Below are positions 35,824 to 45,644 of a stretch of DNA of 64,000 nucleotides, piece by piece. The notes under the pieces were generated by a model. That model ran no database searches. It worked only from the letters and a program-made list of their open reading frames with translations, and was not told where the DNA came from. Every line of letters starts with the position of its first letter. The stretch's first letter is position 1. This DNA comes from Variovorax ginsengisoli. Lineage in GTDB: Bacteria > Pseudomonadota > Gammaproteobacteria > Burkholderiales > Burkholderiaceae_C. A program made the translations under genes and the position numbers. The stretch is from assembly GCF_030811835.1 (NCBI RefSeq), contig NZ_JAUSRO010000008.1:62001-126000 (forward strand), written 5' to 3'.

Positions 35824-36285
35824 TCAGAGCAACTTCCGATAGACAACGAAGCCCGGCTTGTCCGCAATCTTGTCGTACAGCTTCATGGCGGTCGCGTTGG
35901 ACTCGTGCGTTTGCCAGTACACGCGGCTGGAGCCTTCGGCCGCAGCACGGCAATAGACCTCATGGATCAATGCCCTTGCCACGCCTTGCCCTCTGGCGGC
36001 CTCGCTGGTGAACACGTCCTGTAGGTAGCACGTCGGGTTGGCCTGGATGGTGCTGCGATGAAAGAGGTAATGCGCGAGACCCAGAATCTCGCCGCCCCGG
36101 TCCGCGACCAACGCATGCATGGGCTCGGAGGCGTCGAAGAAACGCGCCCAGGTCAGCTCCGTGAGGGCGGCCGGCAAGGCCGTTTCGCCCTGCCGGCCAT
36201 AGAAGCTGTTGTAGCCATTCCAGAGGACCTTCCAGGCGTCGAAGTCTTTGCGGTCTGCGGATCGAATGCGCACATCTGCGTTCAT
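35824..36285 (-). CDS. GNAT family N-acetyltransferase
   Basis: The 153-residue acetyltransferase has the acetyl-CoA loop EAARGQGVARALIHEV (about residues 95-110) and the C-terminal ESNATAMKLYDKIADKPGFVVYRK, close to spermidine/diamine acetyltransferase-like proteins. ATG 36285 gives the usual N-terminus (MNADVRIRSADRKDF); longer starts at 36342 and 36381 add unconserved residues. It is a single gene. Confidence 0.88.
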   Translation of the reverse strand: MNADVRIRSADRKDFDAWKVLWNGYNSFYGRQGETALPAALTELTWARFFDASEPMHALVADRGGEILGLAHYLFHRSTIQANPTCYLQDVFTSEAARGQGVARALIHEVYCRAAAEGSSRVYWQTHESNATAMKLYDKIADKPGFVVYRKLL

Positions 36286-36431
36286 GGGTCGCTTGGAAAT
36301 ATCGGCTCCGGCGAAATGCCGGTCTCTGGCCGGGATGCACATGATCGCTCTTTCTCTCAACGCGCGCCGGCGCGAACACACGCGGGGCTGATGGACCGGT
36401 CACGATTTCTCGTTGCGGCGAACTTTGCAGG

Positions 36432-38165
36432 TTATTCGCTCAGTTGCACATAAGTGGCCAATAGCCGACTCTTGGCGACCACACCGATCAGTACCGGGCG
36501 AGCCTGGTTCTCGATGACTGGCAGACGCTCACCCCGGTGTTCCATGAAGCGCTGCAGCGCCTGTCCAAGGTCCATATCCGCAGTGATGGGCGAGATGTCT
36601 TGCGCCATCAGGTCCACCGCTTGCCTCTCCGACAAACCCGCGGTGCCGCCCGCAGCGGTCAGCGCCTTCAGCGGGACGACCCCAAGGTAAACCCCGGCTT
36701 CGTCCACAACATAGAGATACTTCACGGGAAACTGCAAGAAAAGCTTTCCCATCTCGGCCAAGCCGGCGTCGGGCAGGACCACGGTTTGTGCCGGCTCGAT
36801 CAGGTCACGGACAGACAGCGTGCGCAGCCGCAAACGCTCGTTCTGTTGTCGGCGACGCATCAGCGTGATGTCGTACATCGAGCCGGCGTTGGCCGAGCGC
36901 GCCACGAAATAGGTCACCACGCTGGCGGCCATCAGCGGCAGCATCACCTGGTAGCTCAACGTCATTTCGAAAATCATCAGGATCGCCATGAGCGGCGCCT
37001 GGGTCGCGCCCGCAAGGAACGCACCCATGCCGACGATGGCATAGGCAAATGGCTGGGCGGAGGCGTCGGGAAAAACGGCGTGCACGCCGGTGCCGAACAA
37101 CGCGCCGATCATGCAACCGAAAAACAGCGCCGGCGTGAATACACCCCCCACCGCCCCGGAGCCGGCAGTGGCGAACGTGGCGAGCGCCTTGGCGGCCAAC
37201 AGCCCCATCATCAGGCCCCAGGACCATGGCGAGTGCAGCACGCTGCTGACGACGCTGTAGCCATTGCCCCACACCTCGGGCATCGGCACGGAAATCACGC
37301 CGACCACCAATCCACCGAGTGCCAACCGCCACGGAAGGGCGACAGGCAGGCGGGCAAAAGCTTTTCGGCTGGCGGCCAGGCCACGCAGGAACAGCGCTGC
37401 CGCACCGCCCAGCAACACCCCCAGCAGCGCGAACAGCAGCACCTCGGCTCCAGCGACCGCGGGAAACGGCGGCATCTCGTACACGGGCTGGTAGCCGGGT
37501 AAAGCGCGCATCACGATGTTGGCCACGACGGCAGCCACGATGATGGGGCCGACGCTCTCCATGGCGATGGAGCCGAGAACAATTTCGGCGACAAAAAACG
37601 CACCGGCAATGGGCGCGTTATAGGCTGCGGTCAGGCCCGCGGCCGCGCCACAGCCCACCAACAAGCGCAGCCGCTCGCCAGGAAACTTGAACCATCTGCC
37701 CAGCAGCGAGGTGCCGAGGGCGGACAACTGCACCATCGAGCCTTCGCGGCCAATCGAGCCACCGCTGGCGATGCTGACGAGCGAGGAAGCGCTGCGTATG
37801 AGCGTCTGCGCCAACGGAATACGGCCGTCGCCCAGCACGATGGCTTCCATGTAGTCCGAGGTTGCCTTCTGCACCGTGGCGCGCCGGGCGAGCAACAGCA
37901 ACAGCCCAGCGATCAGCCCGCCGCAGGTTGGAATCAAAACGCGCTCCCAGGGCGGCAAGCTCCGGGCCAGCGCAACCAGGCCATCGCCTGGCCCGAAAAG
38001 CGTAGCATGGACCAGGTGCAGGGCAAGACGGAACAACTCGGTGGCCAGCGCGCCCACCACACCTGCCACGATGGCCCACAGCAAAGTCGATTGCCATTCG
38101 GCGATGCGAAACCACTTCTGAAGTGCTGTGCGGGCCGTGAGCAGTCGAGGGATGCGCAGCGTCAT
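36432..38165 (-). CDS. CLC family chloride channel/transporter with C-terminal CBS pair
   Basis: The 577-residue membrane protein has a ten-or-more helix CLC core. Conserved motifs are GGSIGREGSMVQ (family GREGP, with Ser for Pro) and GSGAVGGVFTPALFFG (GxFxP). Two CBS domains occupy about residues 445-575 and may bind nucleotide. The equivalent of the E. coli ClcA gating Glu is present in GREG, so it could be an exchanger. ATG 38165 is taken as start; an upstream start at 38201 would add twelve residues. Confidence 0.9.
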   Translation of the reverse strand: MTLRIPRLLTARTALQKWFRIAEWQSTLLWAIVAGVVGALATELFRLALHLVHATLFGPGDGLVALARSLPPWERVLIPTCGGLIAGLLLLLARRATVQKATSDYMEAIVLGDGRIPLAQTLIRSASSLVSIASGGSIGREGSMVQLSALGTSLLGRWFKFPGERLRLLVGCGAAAGLTAAYNAPIAGAFFVAEIVLGSIAMESVGPIIVAAVVANIVMRALPGYQPVYEMPPFPAVAGAEVLLFALLGVLLGGAAALFLRGLAASRKAFARLPVALPWRLALGGLVVGVISVPMPEVWGNGYSVVSSVLHSPWSWGLMMGLLAAKALATFATAGSGAVGGVFTPALFFGCMIGALFGTGVHAVFPDASAQPFAYAIVGMGAFLAGATQAPLMAILMIFEMTLSYQVMLPLMAASVVTYFVARSANAGSMYDITLMRRRQQNERLRLRTLSVRDLIEPAQTVVLPDAGLAEMGKLFLQFPVKYLYVVDEAGVYLGVVPLKALTAAGGTAGLSERQAVDLMAQDISPITADMDLGQALQRFMEHRGERLPVIENQARPVLIGVVAKSRLLATYVQLSE

Positions 38166-38278
38166 GTGGCGGACATTACGAAAGGGGTTGTGCAAGCGCA
38201 CGGCCCGCGAGTCTGCGCATCAATGTACAGACGATGTTAGTTCAGGGCGGTCCGGCAATTCAGCTGGCTGAGTCAACC

Positions 38279-39253
38279 TCAACGTCCTGAAGAAGTCACC
38301 GCCCCCATCGCACGGCCCTCATACGCCAACAGGATCAGCGGCTTCGCTGCATCCAGATCGGACTGCGACGCAAGGGACAATTCCAGGTCGCCAGTTCCCC
38401 AATGGCCTTGCTGCCTGACATCCCGACCGTTCAACGGCAGCGGCAGCACCTGATCTGGGTCGACGTGCAGGTACAGAAGCAACCGCGCCTTCTGCGGCAC
38501 CACCGTAGCAAAGTTCTTCAGGCGCTTGAAGGCCACGTACAACTTCAGCTCCTTGCGTTGCACGTCGTCGCCCAGCGAGAGCACATGCCCCTCCAGCGAC
38601 GCCATCAGTTCGCCCAAATGCGGCGCAAGCAAGGGCATCCATTCGGCAAACGATCGGTCTCCCGTAATCGGCTTCGCCGCACCAGCCTCAACGGGCATCG
38701 CCTTCGGGACCTTTGCCGTTTTGGCCACCGGCGCACGGCCGCCGTTCGCACTGGTGGCGTTGGCCAGTTCCAGCAGGAGCAGCTCTTCGCCAAAGCGCCG
38801 GTATCGGATCAGCTCGACGTTGCGGTTGATCTGCTGGACCGCATGGCCGTCGTACTTGGTGAAGTCGGCCGCGATGCACACCAGGCGCGGCGCCGTCCAG
38901 TCAATGGCATCGGCTGCGGGCTTGCCCAGCTTGTCCATCACCAGCAGCTTGAACTCGGCCTGGTGGTCCATCAGCCAGTCCAGGTAGAACAAGCCCTGGT
39001 TGATGACGTTCTCTCCGACCGATCGCTTGTATTCCAGGATCACCGGGCAGTTGTTTTCGTCCAGGCCCAGCGAGTCGATGCGGCCCGCGTGGGTCTTGCC
39101 GGTGGAGTACTCGGTGGCCAGGAAGCGGATGCCGAGCAGAGTGTCGAGGTTGGACTCGATCAGGGTCTGGAGTGGCTTCTCGAGGTCAGAGGCGTCGCCT
39201 TGCAGTTCGAAGGCGCGGCCGGATTGGAGGCGGAAGAGTTTGATGTCGCTCAT
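38279..39253 (-). CDS. DUF5655 domain protein with PD-(D/E)XK nuclease-like motif
   Basis: The 324-residue protein begins MSDIKLFRLQSG. Residues about 57-76 contain an Asp, then ILEYKRS (D...ExK), the catalytic pattern of PD-(D/E)XK nucleases of the DUF91/endonuclease NucS-like group. The C-terminal half (about 195-310) is a DUF5655 domain with VAFKRLKNFATVVPQKARLLLYL. Related proteins are annotated 'DUF5655 domain-containing protein' or 'transporter'. It may be a nuclease of unknown target, perhaps in defence or repair; no partner genes are adjacent. Confidence 0.8.
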   Translation of the reverse strand: MSDIKLFRLQSGRAFELQGDASDLEKPLQTLIESNLDTLLGIRFLATEYSTGKTHAGRIDSLGLDENNCPVILEYKRSVGENVINQGLFYLDWLMDHQAEFKLLVMDKLGKPAADAIDWTAPRLVCIAADFTKYDGHAVQQINRNVELIRYRRFGEELLLLELANATSANGGRAPVAKTAKVPKAMPVEAGAAKPITGDRSFAEWMPLLAPHLGELMASLEGHVLSLGDDVQRKELKLYVAFKRLKNFATVVPQKARLLLYLHVDPDQVLPLPLNGRDVRQQGHWGTGDLELSLASQSDLDAAKPLILLAYEGRAMGAVTSSGR

Positions 39254-39353
39254 GGCAGATCGCAGCGTAGAAGTCGTTCATCGGGAGCTCCATTGTGTCT
39301 ACAGCGTCGACACAATTGCCGCGTCAGGAAAAGCCTCTGCGAATCAGGCCACT

Positions 39354-39576
39354 TCAGCTCGAAGGCTGGCGTTGCTTACGGGGTGCCGTGGCAAGGTTCC
39401 TGCCGGTGGACGTGGCAGCCGACGCGGCGATGCCGTGATCGCGGCAGTAGCTGAGCACCATGACTTCGAGCATGGACGCAACGCTGCGTCTCTCCGCCTC
39501 CGCGACAGCCGACAGCGCGGCCTTCACATCGGGAGGCACTCTTGCGCTGACAACCTCAAGTCTTCGTTACAGCCAA
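39354..39576 (-). pseudogene. Ribbon-helix-helix protein gene with an apparent frameshift near its 5' end
   Basis: The frame 39539-39354 encodes VPPDVKAALSAVAEAERRSV and a further helix ending VLSYCRDHGI, a typical RHH DNA-binding domain, but begins only at a GTG inside the first beta strand. Read one frame earlier, a ribosome site CAGGAG (39589-39584) stands 7 bases before TTG 39576 and codes for LAVTKT then stop; skipping one base rejoins LEVVSARVPPD, the complete strand. So one extra base splits a gene of about 70 codons. A 16-bp palindrome lies just upstream. A sequencing error or a pseudogene are both possible, as is true initiation at GTG 39539. Confidence 0.6.
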
Positions 39577-39594
39577 GGCAGGACTCCTGTGTGA

Positions 39595-39610
39595 AAAACG
39601 CTAGCGTTTT
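39595..39610. promoter_or_regulatory. 16-bp perfect palindrome before the RHH gene
   Basis: AAAACGCTAGCGTTTT is fully self-complementary. It lies 6 bases upstream of the CAGGAG site of the RHH gene. RHH proteins commonly repress their own genes through such palindromes, so this is a candidate operator (inference). Confidence 0.6.
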
Positions 39611-39721
39611 GCAACGGTAGCTCAACCCGTATCTATTTTTTCTTGGTGATCAGATATATGAAGCGGGTCAACGAGCGGGACGTGTCGGCGGCGCTCCGCA
39701 ACACCCCTTCACCAGTCAGGT

Positions 39722-39748
39722 CTTGAAACCGACACAAAAGCCCGTATC
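39722..39748 (+). promoter_or_regulatory. Sigma-32-like heat-shock promoter of groESL
   Basis: CTTGAAA (39722-39728), 12 bases, then CCCGTATC (39741-39748) matches the sigma-32 elements CTTGAAA and CCCCATNT with spacing like that of the E. coli groE promoter. The TTGAAA part could also serve sigma-70. Confidence 0.65.
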
Positions 39749-39749
39749 A

Positions 39750-39776
39750 TTAGCACTCGCTGGAGCAGAGTGCTAA
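39750..39776. promoter_or_regulatory. CIRCE element (HrcA operator)
   Basis: TTAGCACTC, 9 bases, GAGTGCTAA: a perfect match to the CIRCE consensus, immediately downstream of the sigma-32-like promoter and 82 bases before groES. HrcA repression is therefore expected. Confidence 0.95.
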
Positions 39777-39858
39777 CAAGCTGCTCGCTTCAAGTGGATG
39801 GCAGCCCGCCAGCAGGCGTGGCACCAGAAAACAACCCCCGTTTTATCCTGGAGATGCA

Positions 39859-40149
39859 ATGAACCTTCGTCCTTTGGCCGATCGCGTGATCGTCAAGCGT
39901 ATTGACAGCGAAACCAAGACCGCCTCCGGCATCGTCATCCCCGACGCGGCCGCCGAGAAGCCCGATCAGGGCGAAGTCCTGGCCGTGGGCCCGGGCAAGC
40001 GCAACGACAAGGGCGAACTGGCCGCACTGACCGTGAAGATCGGTGACCGCGTCCTGTTCGGCAAGTACAGCGGCCAGACCGTCAAGGTCGGCGGTGACGA
40101 GTTGCTCGTCATGAAGGAAGACGACCTGTTCGCAGTCGTCGAGAAGTAA
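39859..40149 (+). CDS. groES: Co-chaperonin GroES
   Basis: The 96-residue seven-fold lid of the GroEL chamber. It starts [16 protein letters not shown], holds the mobile loop [15 protein letters not shown] and the roof segment, and ends VVEK. GGAG (39850-39853) stands 5 bases before the ATG. First gene of the groESL operon, 26 bases before groEL, under CIRCE and a sigma-32-like promoter. Confidence 0.98.
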   Translation: MNLRPLADRVIVKRIDSETKTASGIVIPDAAAEKPDQGEVLAVGPGKRNDKGELAALTVKIGDRVLFGKYSGQTVKVGGDELLVMKEDDLFAVVEK

Positions 40150-40160
40150 AACCCAACTGA

Positions 40161-41828
<1,668 letters not shown>

Positions 41829-41835
41829 TCTGGCT

Positions 41836-41880
41836 CGCCCCCACGCTGCGCGGCACTTCATGTCCGCGGTGTTCCACGAC
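41836..41880 (+). repeat. Dispersed intergenic repeat, deletion copy D
   Basis: CGCCCCC, then GCTGCGCGGCACTTCATGTC joined directly to CGCGGTGTTCCACG, as if the middle of the full repeat (hairpin and GAAGCCGG block) was deleted. It begins 7 bases after the groEL stop. Confidence 0.6.
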
Positions 41881-41904
41881 AAGAGGGGCGAATCTGGTTT
41901 CACG

Positions 41905-41938
41905 AAAAGCTCTGCAGCGAAAGCTGCAGGGCTTTTTT
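41905..41938 (+). terminator. Rho-independent terminator of groESL
   Basis: A 14-bp stem (AAAAGCTCTGCAGC with GCTGCAGGGCTTTT, one G-T pair) capped by a GAAA loop and ending in six T. It abuts the stop of the convergent glutathione S-transferase gene. Confidence 0.95.
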
Positions 41939-42570
41939 CATGGGGCGATCGTCTTCATCAGTTCATCGTCGATGGCCATGGCGCGCACACGCGCTTCGCG
42001 CTCAAGGATCGGCTGCACATAGCGTTCGAAAGCCGGGCGCTTCTCGATACTGCCGGTCCGAAAACCGAAAGCCAAGGCGGCTACGAGGTACAGATCGGCG
42101 GCGCTGAACTGGTCGCCGCACAGATAGGGCCGCGCTTGCGTCAGCGCGATCTCTAGGGTGTCCATCACCTGGTCGTAGCTGCCATAACCCACCTGCGTGG
42201 CTTTGTCCGGCGGCGCCAGCAATCCAAGGCTCTTGCCCATGAAGGCCGCCTCCATCGGCGCGGCGGCGAAGAACAGCCAGCGGTAGTACGCGCCGCGCGC
42301 CGCGCTCCCAGGCGCAGGTGCCAGCTTCTTTTCCGGGAACAGATCGGCCAGGTACGCGCAGATGGCCGCCTGCTCGGTGACGACGGTGTCGCCGTGCCGC
42401 AGCGCAGGCACCTTGCCCATCGGGTTGATGGCGAGGTAGGCGTCTGCCTTCATGCTGGTGCCGTAGTCGAGCACCACGGTCTCGTAGGTGGCACCACATT
42501 CCTCGAGCATCCAGCGCACCGTGCGGCCGCGGGACATGGGGTGGGTATAGAACGTCAGGGGTTGGGTCAC
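41938..42570 (-). CDS. Glutathione S-transferase
   Basis: The 210-residue cytosolic GST has an N-terminal thioredoxin-like domain (starting LTFYTHPMSRGRTVRWML, with the cis-Pro loop GKVPALRHGDTVVTEQAAI) and an all-helical C-terminal domain containing YLCGDQFSAADLYL. The Ser of PMSRGR may be the catalytic hydroxyl. Start is GTG 42570. It faces groEL and shares the terminator region; the WYL regulator gene lies 60 bases upstream in the same direction and may regulate it. Confidence 0.9.
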   Translation of the reverse strand: MTQPLTFYTHPMSRGRTVRWMLEECGATYETVVLDYGTSMKADAYLAINPMGKVPALRHGDTVVTEQAAICAYLADLFPEKKLAPAPGSAARGAYYRWLFFAAAPMEAAFMGKSLGLLAPPDKATQVGYGSYDQVMDTLEIALTQARPYLCGDQFSAADLYLVAALAFGFRTGSIEKRPAFERYVQPILEREARVRAMAIDDELMKTIAP

Positions 42571-42630
42571 GTCAGCTTCCTTGGTGTGGTTGTGAAGCTG
42601 CAGCGTAGGCCCCCGCGGTGTCAGAAACTG

Positions 42631-43323
42631 TCAGTAGTCGAGGTCGTAGCCCAGTTGGTCGCGCCAGCGCTGGATCAGCACATGCCGATGGGCGGGATAG
42701 CGCGCTCCGGTGACGTGCAGGTCCGCCACGCGATCTGCTCGAAAGTGCCGAAAGTCCTGCCGCAATTCACACCAGGCGGCCAGCACCCGCGAGGTGTCGA
42801 AGAAGCCCATGGCAAATGGCCAGACGGTTCGACAGGTGGCATGGCCGTCGGCATCGAGATAGTCCAGCCGCACGGCCTCCTCGGCGCGAATGGCCCTGCG
42901 CAGCGCGGGTAGCCAGGGCTCCGGCAAGGTGGCGCGGGCGGACGGCGGCACCAGCAGGCCGCTGGTCTCGACGGCCAGGCGCAGACGCTGCGGCAGGGTG
43001 GCGCTGATGCGATGCAGGGCGTTGCGGGCGGCGGCGGCCAGTTCCGGATCGGCCTGCCGCATCACCCAGTTCGCGCCCAGTACCAGGGCTTCGATTTCGT
43101 CCTCTCCGAACATCAGCGGCGGCAGCGTGAAGCCGGGGCGCAACTGGTAGCCGATGCCGGCCTCGCCATCGATCTGCGCGCCTTGTTCGCGCAGCGTGGC
43201 CACATCCCGGTACAGCGTGCGGCGACTGATCTGCAGACTGTCGGCCAGGATGTCCGCACTGACCGGCTGCCGGTGGCCGCGCAGCACCTCCAGCAGTTGC
43301 AGCAAACGGGCTGCCCGGCTCAT
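42631..43323 (-). CDS. YafY-type HTH transcriptional regulator with WYL domain
   Basis: The 230-residue regulator has an N-terminal DeoR-like helix-turn-helix (residues about 1-60, including SADILADSLQISRRTLYRDV) and a WYL-type ligand domain (about 135-225). The literal Trp-Tyr-Leu triad is changed to RLDYLD. Such proteins sense nucleic acid or small ligands. It precedes the GST gene in the same direction. Confidence 0.88.
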   Translation of the reverse strand: MSRAARLLQLLEVLRGHRQPVSADILADSLQISRRTLYRDVATLREQGAQIDGEAGIGYQLRPGFTLPPLMFGEDEIEALVLGANWVMRQADPELAAAARNALHRISATLPQRLRLAVETSGLLVPPSARATLPEPWLPALRRAIRAEEAVRLDYLDADGHATCRTVWPFAMGFFDTSRVLAAWCELRQDFRHFRADRVADLHVTGARYPAHRHVLIQRWRDQLGYDLDY

Positions 43324-43356
43324 CGGGCAGAGCAGTCAAGTGGATTCATGACTCGA

Positions 43357-44817
43357 TCAGTCCAGCTGGAAAGCAAACACAGCGCCCTTGCCCTGCCGGG
43401 GAATGAGCCGGATGTCGCTGTCGTGCAGTTGCAGGATCCGGCGCACGATCATCAGGCCGAGGCCGCCGTTGCGGCTGCCCGAGGTCGCGAACGCGGGGCG
43501 CGTGAAGATCACGGGCTGCAGTTCACTCGGAATGCCCGGGCCGGTGTCGCTGACCTCCACGCGCACGCCCTCCTTGCCCTGCCGCAAGGTCACCACGATC
43601 TCGCCGCCCGCAGGCGTGTGCCGAATGGCGTTGTCCAGCAGGTTGGTGAGCACGCGCTCGATCATGCCCAGGTCGGCAGTGACGACCGGCAGACCCGATG
43701 CAATGTCGGCGACCAGGCGCTGTCGGCGCGCTTCGGCTGCCAGCTCGAACTTCTGGAACACATCCTGCACGAGGTCCGCCAGCGCGAAGCTCTCCTTGTC
43801 GGGCTTGACCACGCCATATTCGAGGCGCGCGAGTTCGAACAGCTCCTGCGCCAGCCGCCCCACCTTGCGGCTCTGACCCAGCGCGATGTCGAGGTAGCGC
43901 CGCCGCTCGTCGGGCGTCAGCGTGTCGGCCTTCATCTGCAGCGTCTCCAGGTAGCCGTGCAGCGAGGTCAGCGGCGTACGCAGGTCATGAGAAATGTTGG
44001 CGAAGAGTTCGCGTCGCTGCTGGTCTTGTGCGGTCAGTTCCCGCCATTGCTCCGCAATGCGCTGCGTGAGCTGCGCAAAGGCGTGCGCCAGCGTTGCGAC
44101 CTCACCCGTCGCGTGGGCCGACGGCACCGCGAGCGGCTGTTCCAGCGCGGCGGCATTGCCGGCGTCGAAGCCGCGCATCGCATCGGTGAGCTGGTGCAGC
44201 GGTCGCGTGATCCAGTAGAAGGCCGCCAACCCGGCCAGAAGACCCAGCAGCACCACCAACGCCATCGACCACAGCGTGGTTCGCAGAACGCTGTCGACCG
44301 ACAGGTTGGCCGACAGGGCTTCACGGTCTTCGCCGGAGAGCACCACGTAGACATAGCCCGCATCGCGGCCGTCGACCTTCAGTGGCGCAGCGCTGAACAC
44401 CTTGGGCGTGCCGTCGCCGCGCGGGTCGTCGCCGAGGATGGGCAGCGGTGCGCCTGCGAGCAGCCGACGCACCGGTGCCAAATCGACCCGCTCACGCCGG
44501 ATGTGCCCGGGTGGCGCAGCCTGCGCCTGAATCGCTCCGTCGGCGCCGAGCAGGTAGACCTCCACACTCGGATTGACCGCCATCAATTTGTCGAAGAGTC
44601 CATGCACGGCATCGGCATTGAGTCCACCGCCCTGCATCAGCGCGGTGTCGCCCGCAATGTGCGCCGCCAGCCCGAGCGACAGGCGCTGGGTCACTTCCTG
44701 CTCATGGCGGCCACTGGCCCTCACCTGGAGCCAGGCCGACACCCCGCTGCACACGAGCAGCAGCACCGCGAACACCACCGACAGACGCCGCGACAGGCTC
44801 GCACGCCAGAAGTTCAT
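43357..44817 (-). CDS. Two-component sensor histidine kinase
   Basis: The 486-residue EnvZ/BaeS-like kinase has transmembrane helices at about residues 12-30 and 166-188, a periplasmic sensor of about 135 residues, HAMP (188-245), HisKA with His in SHDLRTPLTSLHGYL (about 271) and HATPase with DNAIRHTPAG and DTGPGIPSE, and a G-box GLGLMIVRRIL. ATG 44817 overlaps the response regulator stop by four bases. It is divergent from the cytochrome b/molybdoenzyme/MXKDX genes and probably controls them. Confidence 0.92.
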   Translation of the reverse strand: MNFWRASLSRRLSVVFAVLLLVCSGVSAWLQVRASGRHEQEVTQRLSLGLAAHIAGDTALMQGGGLNADAVHGLFDKLMAVNPSVEVYLLGADGAIQAQAAPPGHIRRERVDLAPVRRLLAGAPLPILGDDPRGDGTPKVFSAAPLKVDGRDAGYVYVVLSGEDREALSANLSVDSVLRTTLWSMALVVLLGLLAGLAAFYWITRPLHQLTDAMRGFDAGNAAALEQPLAVPSAHATGEVATLAHAFAQLTQRIAEQWRELTAQDQQRRELFANISHDLRTPLTSLHGYLETLQMKADTLTPDERRRYLDIALGQSRKVGRLAQELFELARLEYGVVKPDKESFALADLVQDVFQKFELAAEARRQRLVADIASGLPVVTADLGMIERVLTNLLDNAIRHTPAGGEIVVTLRQGKEGVRVEVSDTGPGIPSELQPVIFTRPAFATSGSRNGGLGLMIVRRILQLHDSDIRLIPRQGKGAVFAFQLD

Positions 44818-45545
44818 GGCGCCTCCTCACTGGCATCTGCCGTCGGCGAGCCCAGCTTGTAGCCACGCCCCCAGACCGTCAGGATGTGGCTCGGCTCGGC
44901 CGGATTGGCTTCGATCTTGGTCCGCAACCGGTTGATGTGCGTGTTCACGGTGTGCTCGTAGCCGTCATGCTGGTAACCCCATACCTGATTGAGCAGGTCC
45001 AGCCGCGAAAACACCTTGCCGGGGTGCCGCGCAAAGAAGTAAAGCAGGTCGAATTCGCGCGGGGTCAGCTCGATCAAACGCCCGTCGACGCGCGCCTCTC
45101 GCGCCAACGGGTCGATCGCCAGGTTCGCCACTTCCAGCAGGCCCGAGGCCATGCGCGCATGGCGTGCCATGGCCTCGGTGCGACGCAGCAGTGCGCGCAC
45201 CCGCGCCACCAGTTCCAGCACCGAGAAGGGCTTGGCCAGGTAGTCGTCGGCACCCAGCTCTAGGCCCAGGATGCGGTGCACCTCGCTGGAACGTGCACTG
45301 GTGATGATGATGGGTGTGTAGCGCGTCATGGCACGGGCGCGGCGGCAGATCTCCAGTCCATCGACGCCCGGCAGCATCAGGTCGAGCACCAGCGCATCCC
45401 AGCTGCCGCGCTCCAGTTCACGCACCCCAGCGTGACCGTCGGGCGCATGCGTCACCGCATAGCCTTCGTCGTGCAGGTGCATGCGCAGGAGTTCGGCGAT
45501 GTGGGCATCGTCCTCGACGATCAGAACGCGTTTGGGGGATTCCAT
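44814..45545 (-). CDS. OmpR family response regulator
   Basis: The 243-residue regulator has a receiver domain (phospho-acceptor in LVLDLMLPGVDG, about Asp53; TSARSS; LAKPFS) and a winged-helix output domain (about 140-235, LTPREFDLLYFFARHPGKVFSR). ATG 45545 gives the start MESPKRVLIVEDD. It is the first gene of the pair with the kinase and is divergent from the cytochrome b561 gene at 45645; an 8-bp inverted repeat lies between. Confidence 0.93.
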   Translation of the reverse strand: MESPKRVLIVEDDAHIAELLRMHLHDEGYAVTHAPDGHAGVRELERGSWDALVLDLMLPGVDGLEICRRARAMTRYTPIIITSARSSEVHRILGLELGADDYLAKPFSVLELVARVRALLRRTEAMARHARMASGLLEVANLAIDPLAREARVDGRLIELTPREFDLLYFFARHPGKVFSRLDLLNQVWGYQHDGYEHTVNTHINRLRTKIEANPAEPSHILTVWGRGYKLGSPTADASEEAP

Positions 45546-45582
45546 GGTCTGCGCATTGTGCGGCGATCCAGGCCGCAGAGTT

Positions 45583-45609
45583 ATCACGAATCATTGAACT
45601 CTTCGTGAT
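45583..45609. promoter_or_regulatory. Inverted repeat in the divergent two-component/cytochrome b promoter
   Basis: ATCACGAA, 11 bases, TTCGTGAT: perfect 8-bp arms. It lies 38 bases from the regulator start and 36 bases from the cytochrome start. Candidate site for the OmpR-type regulator at 44814-45545. Confidence 0.6.
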
Positions 45610-45644
45610 GAAACGGCGACCGACGGCGCTCAACAATCCGCTCC

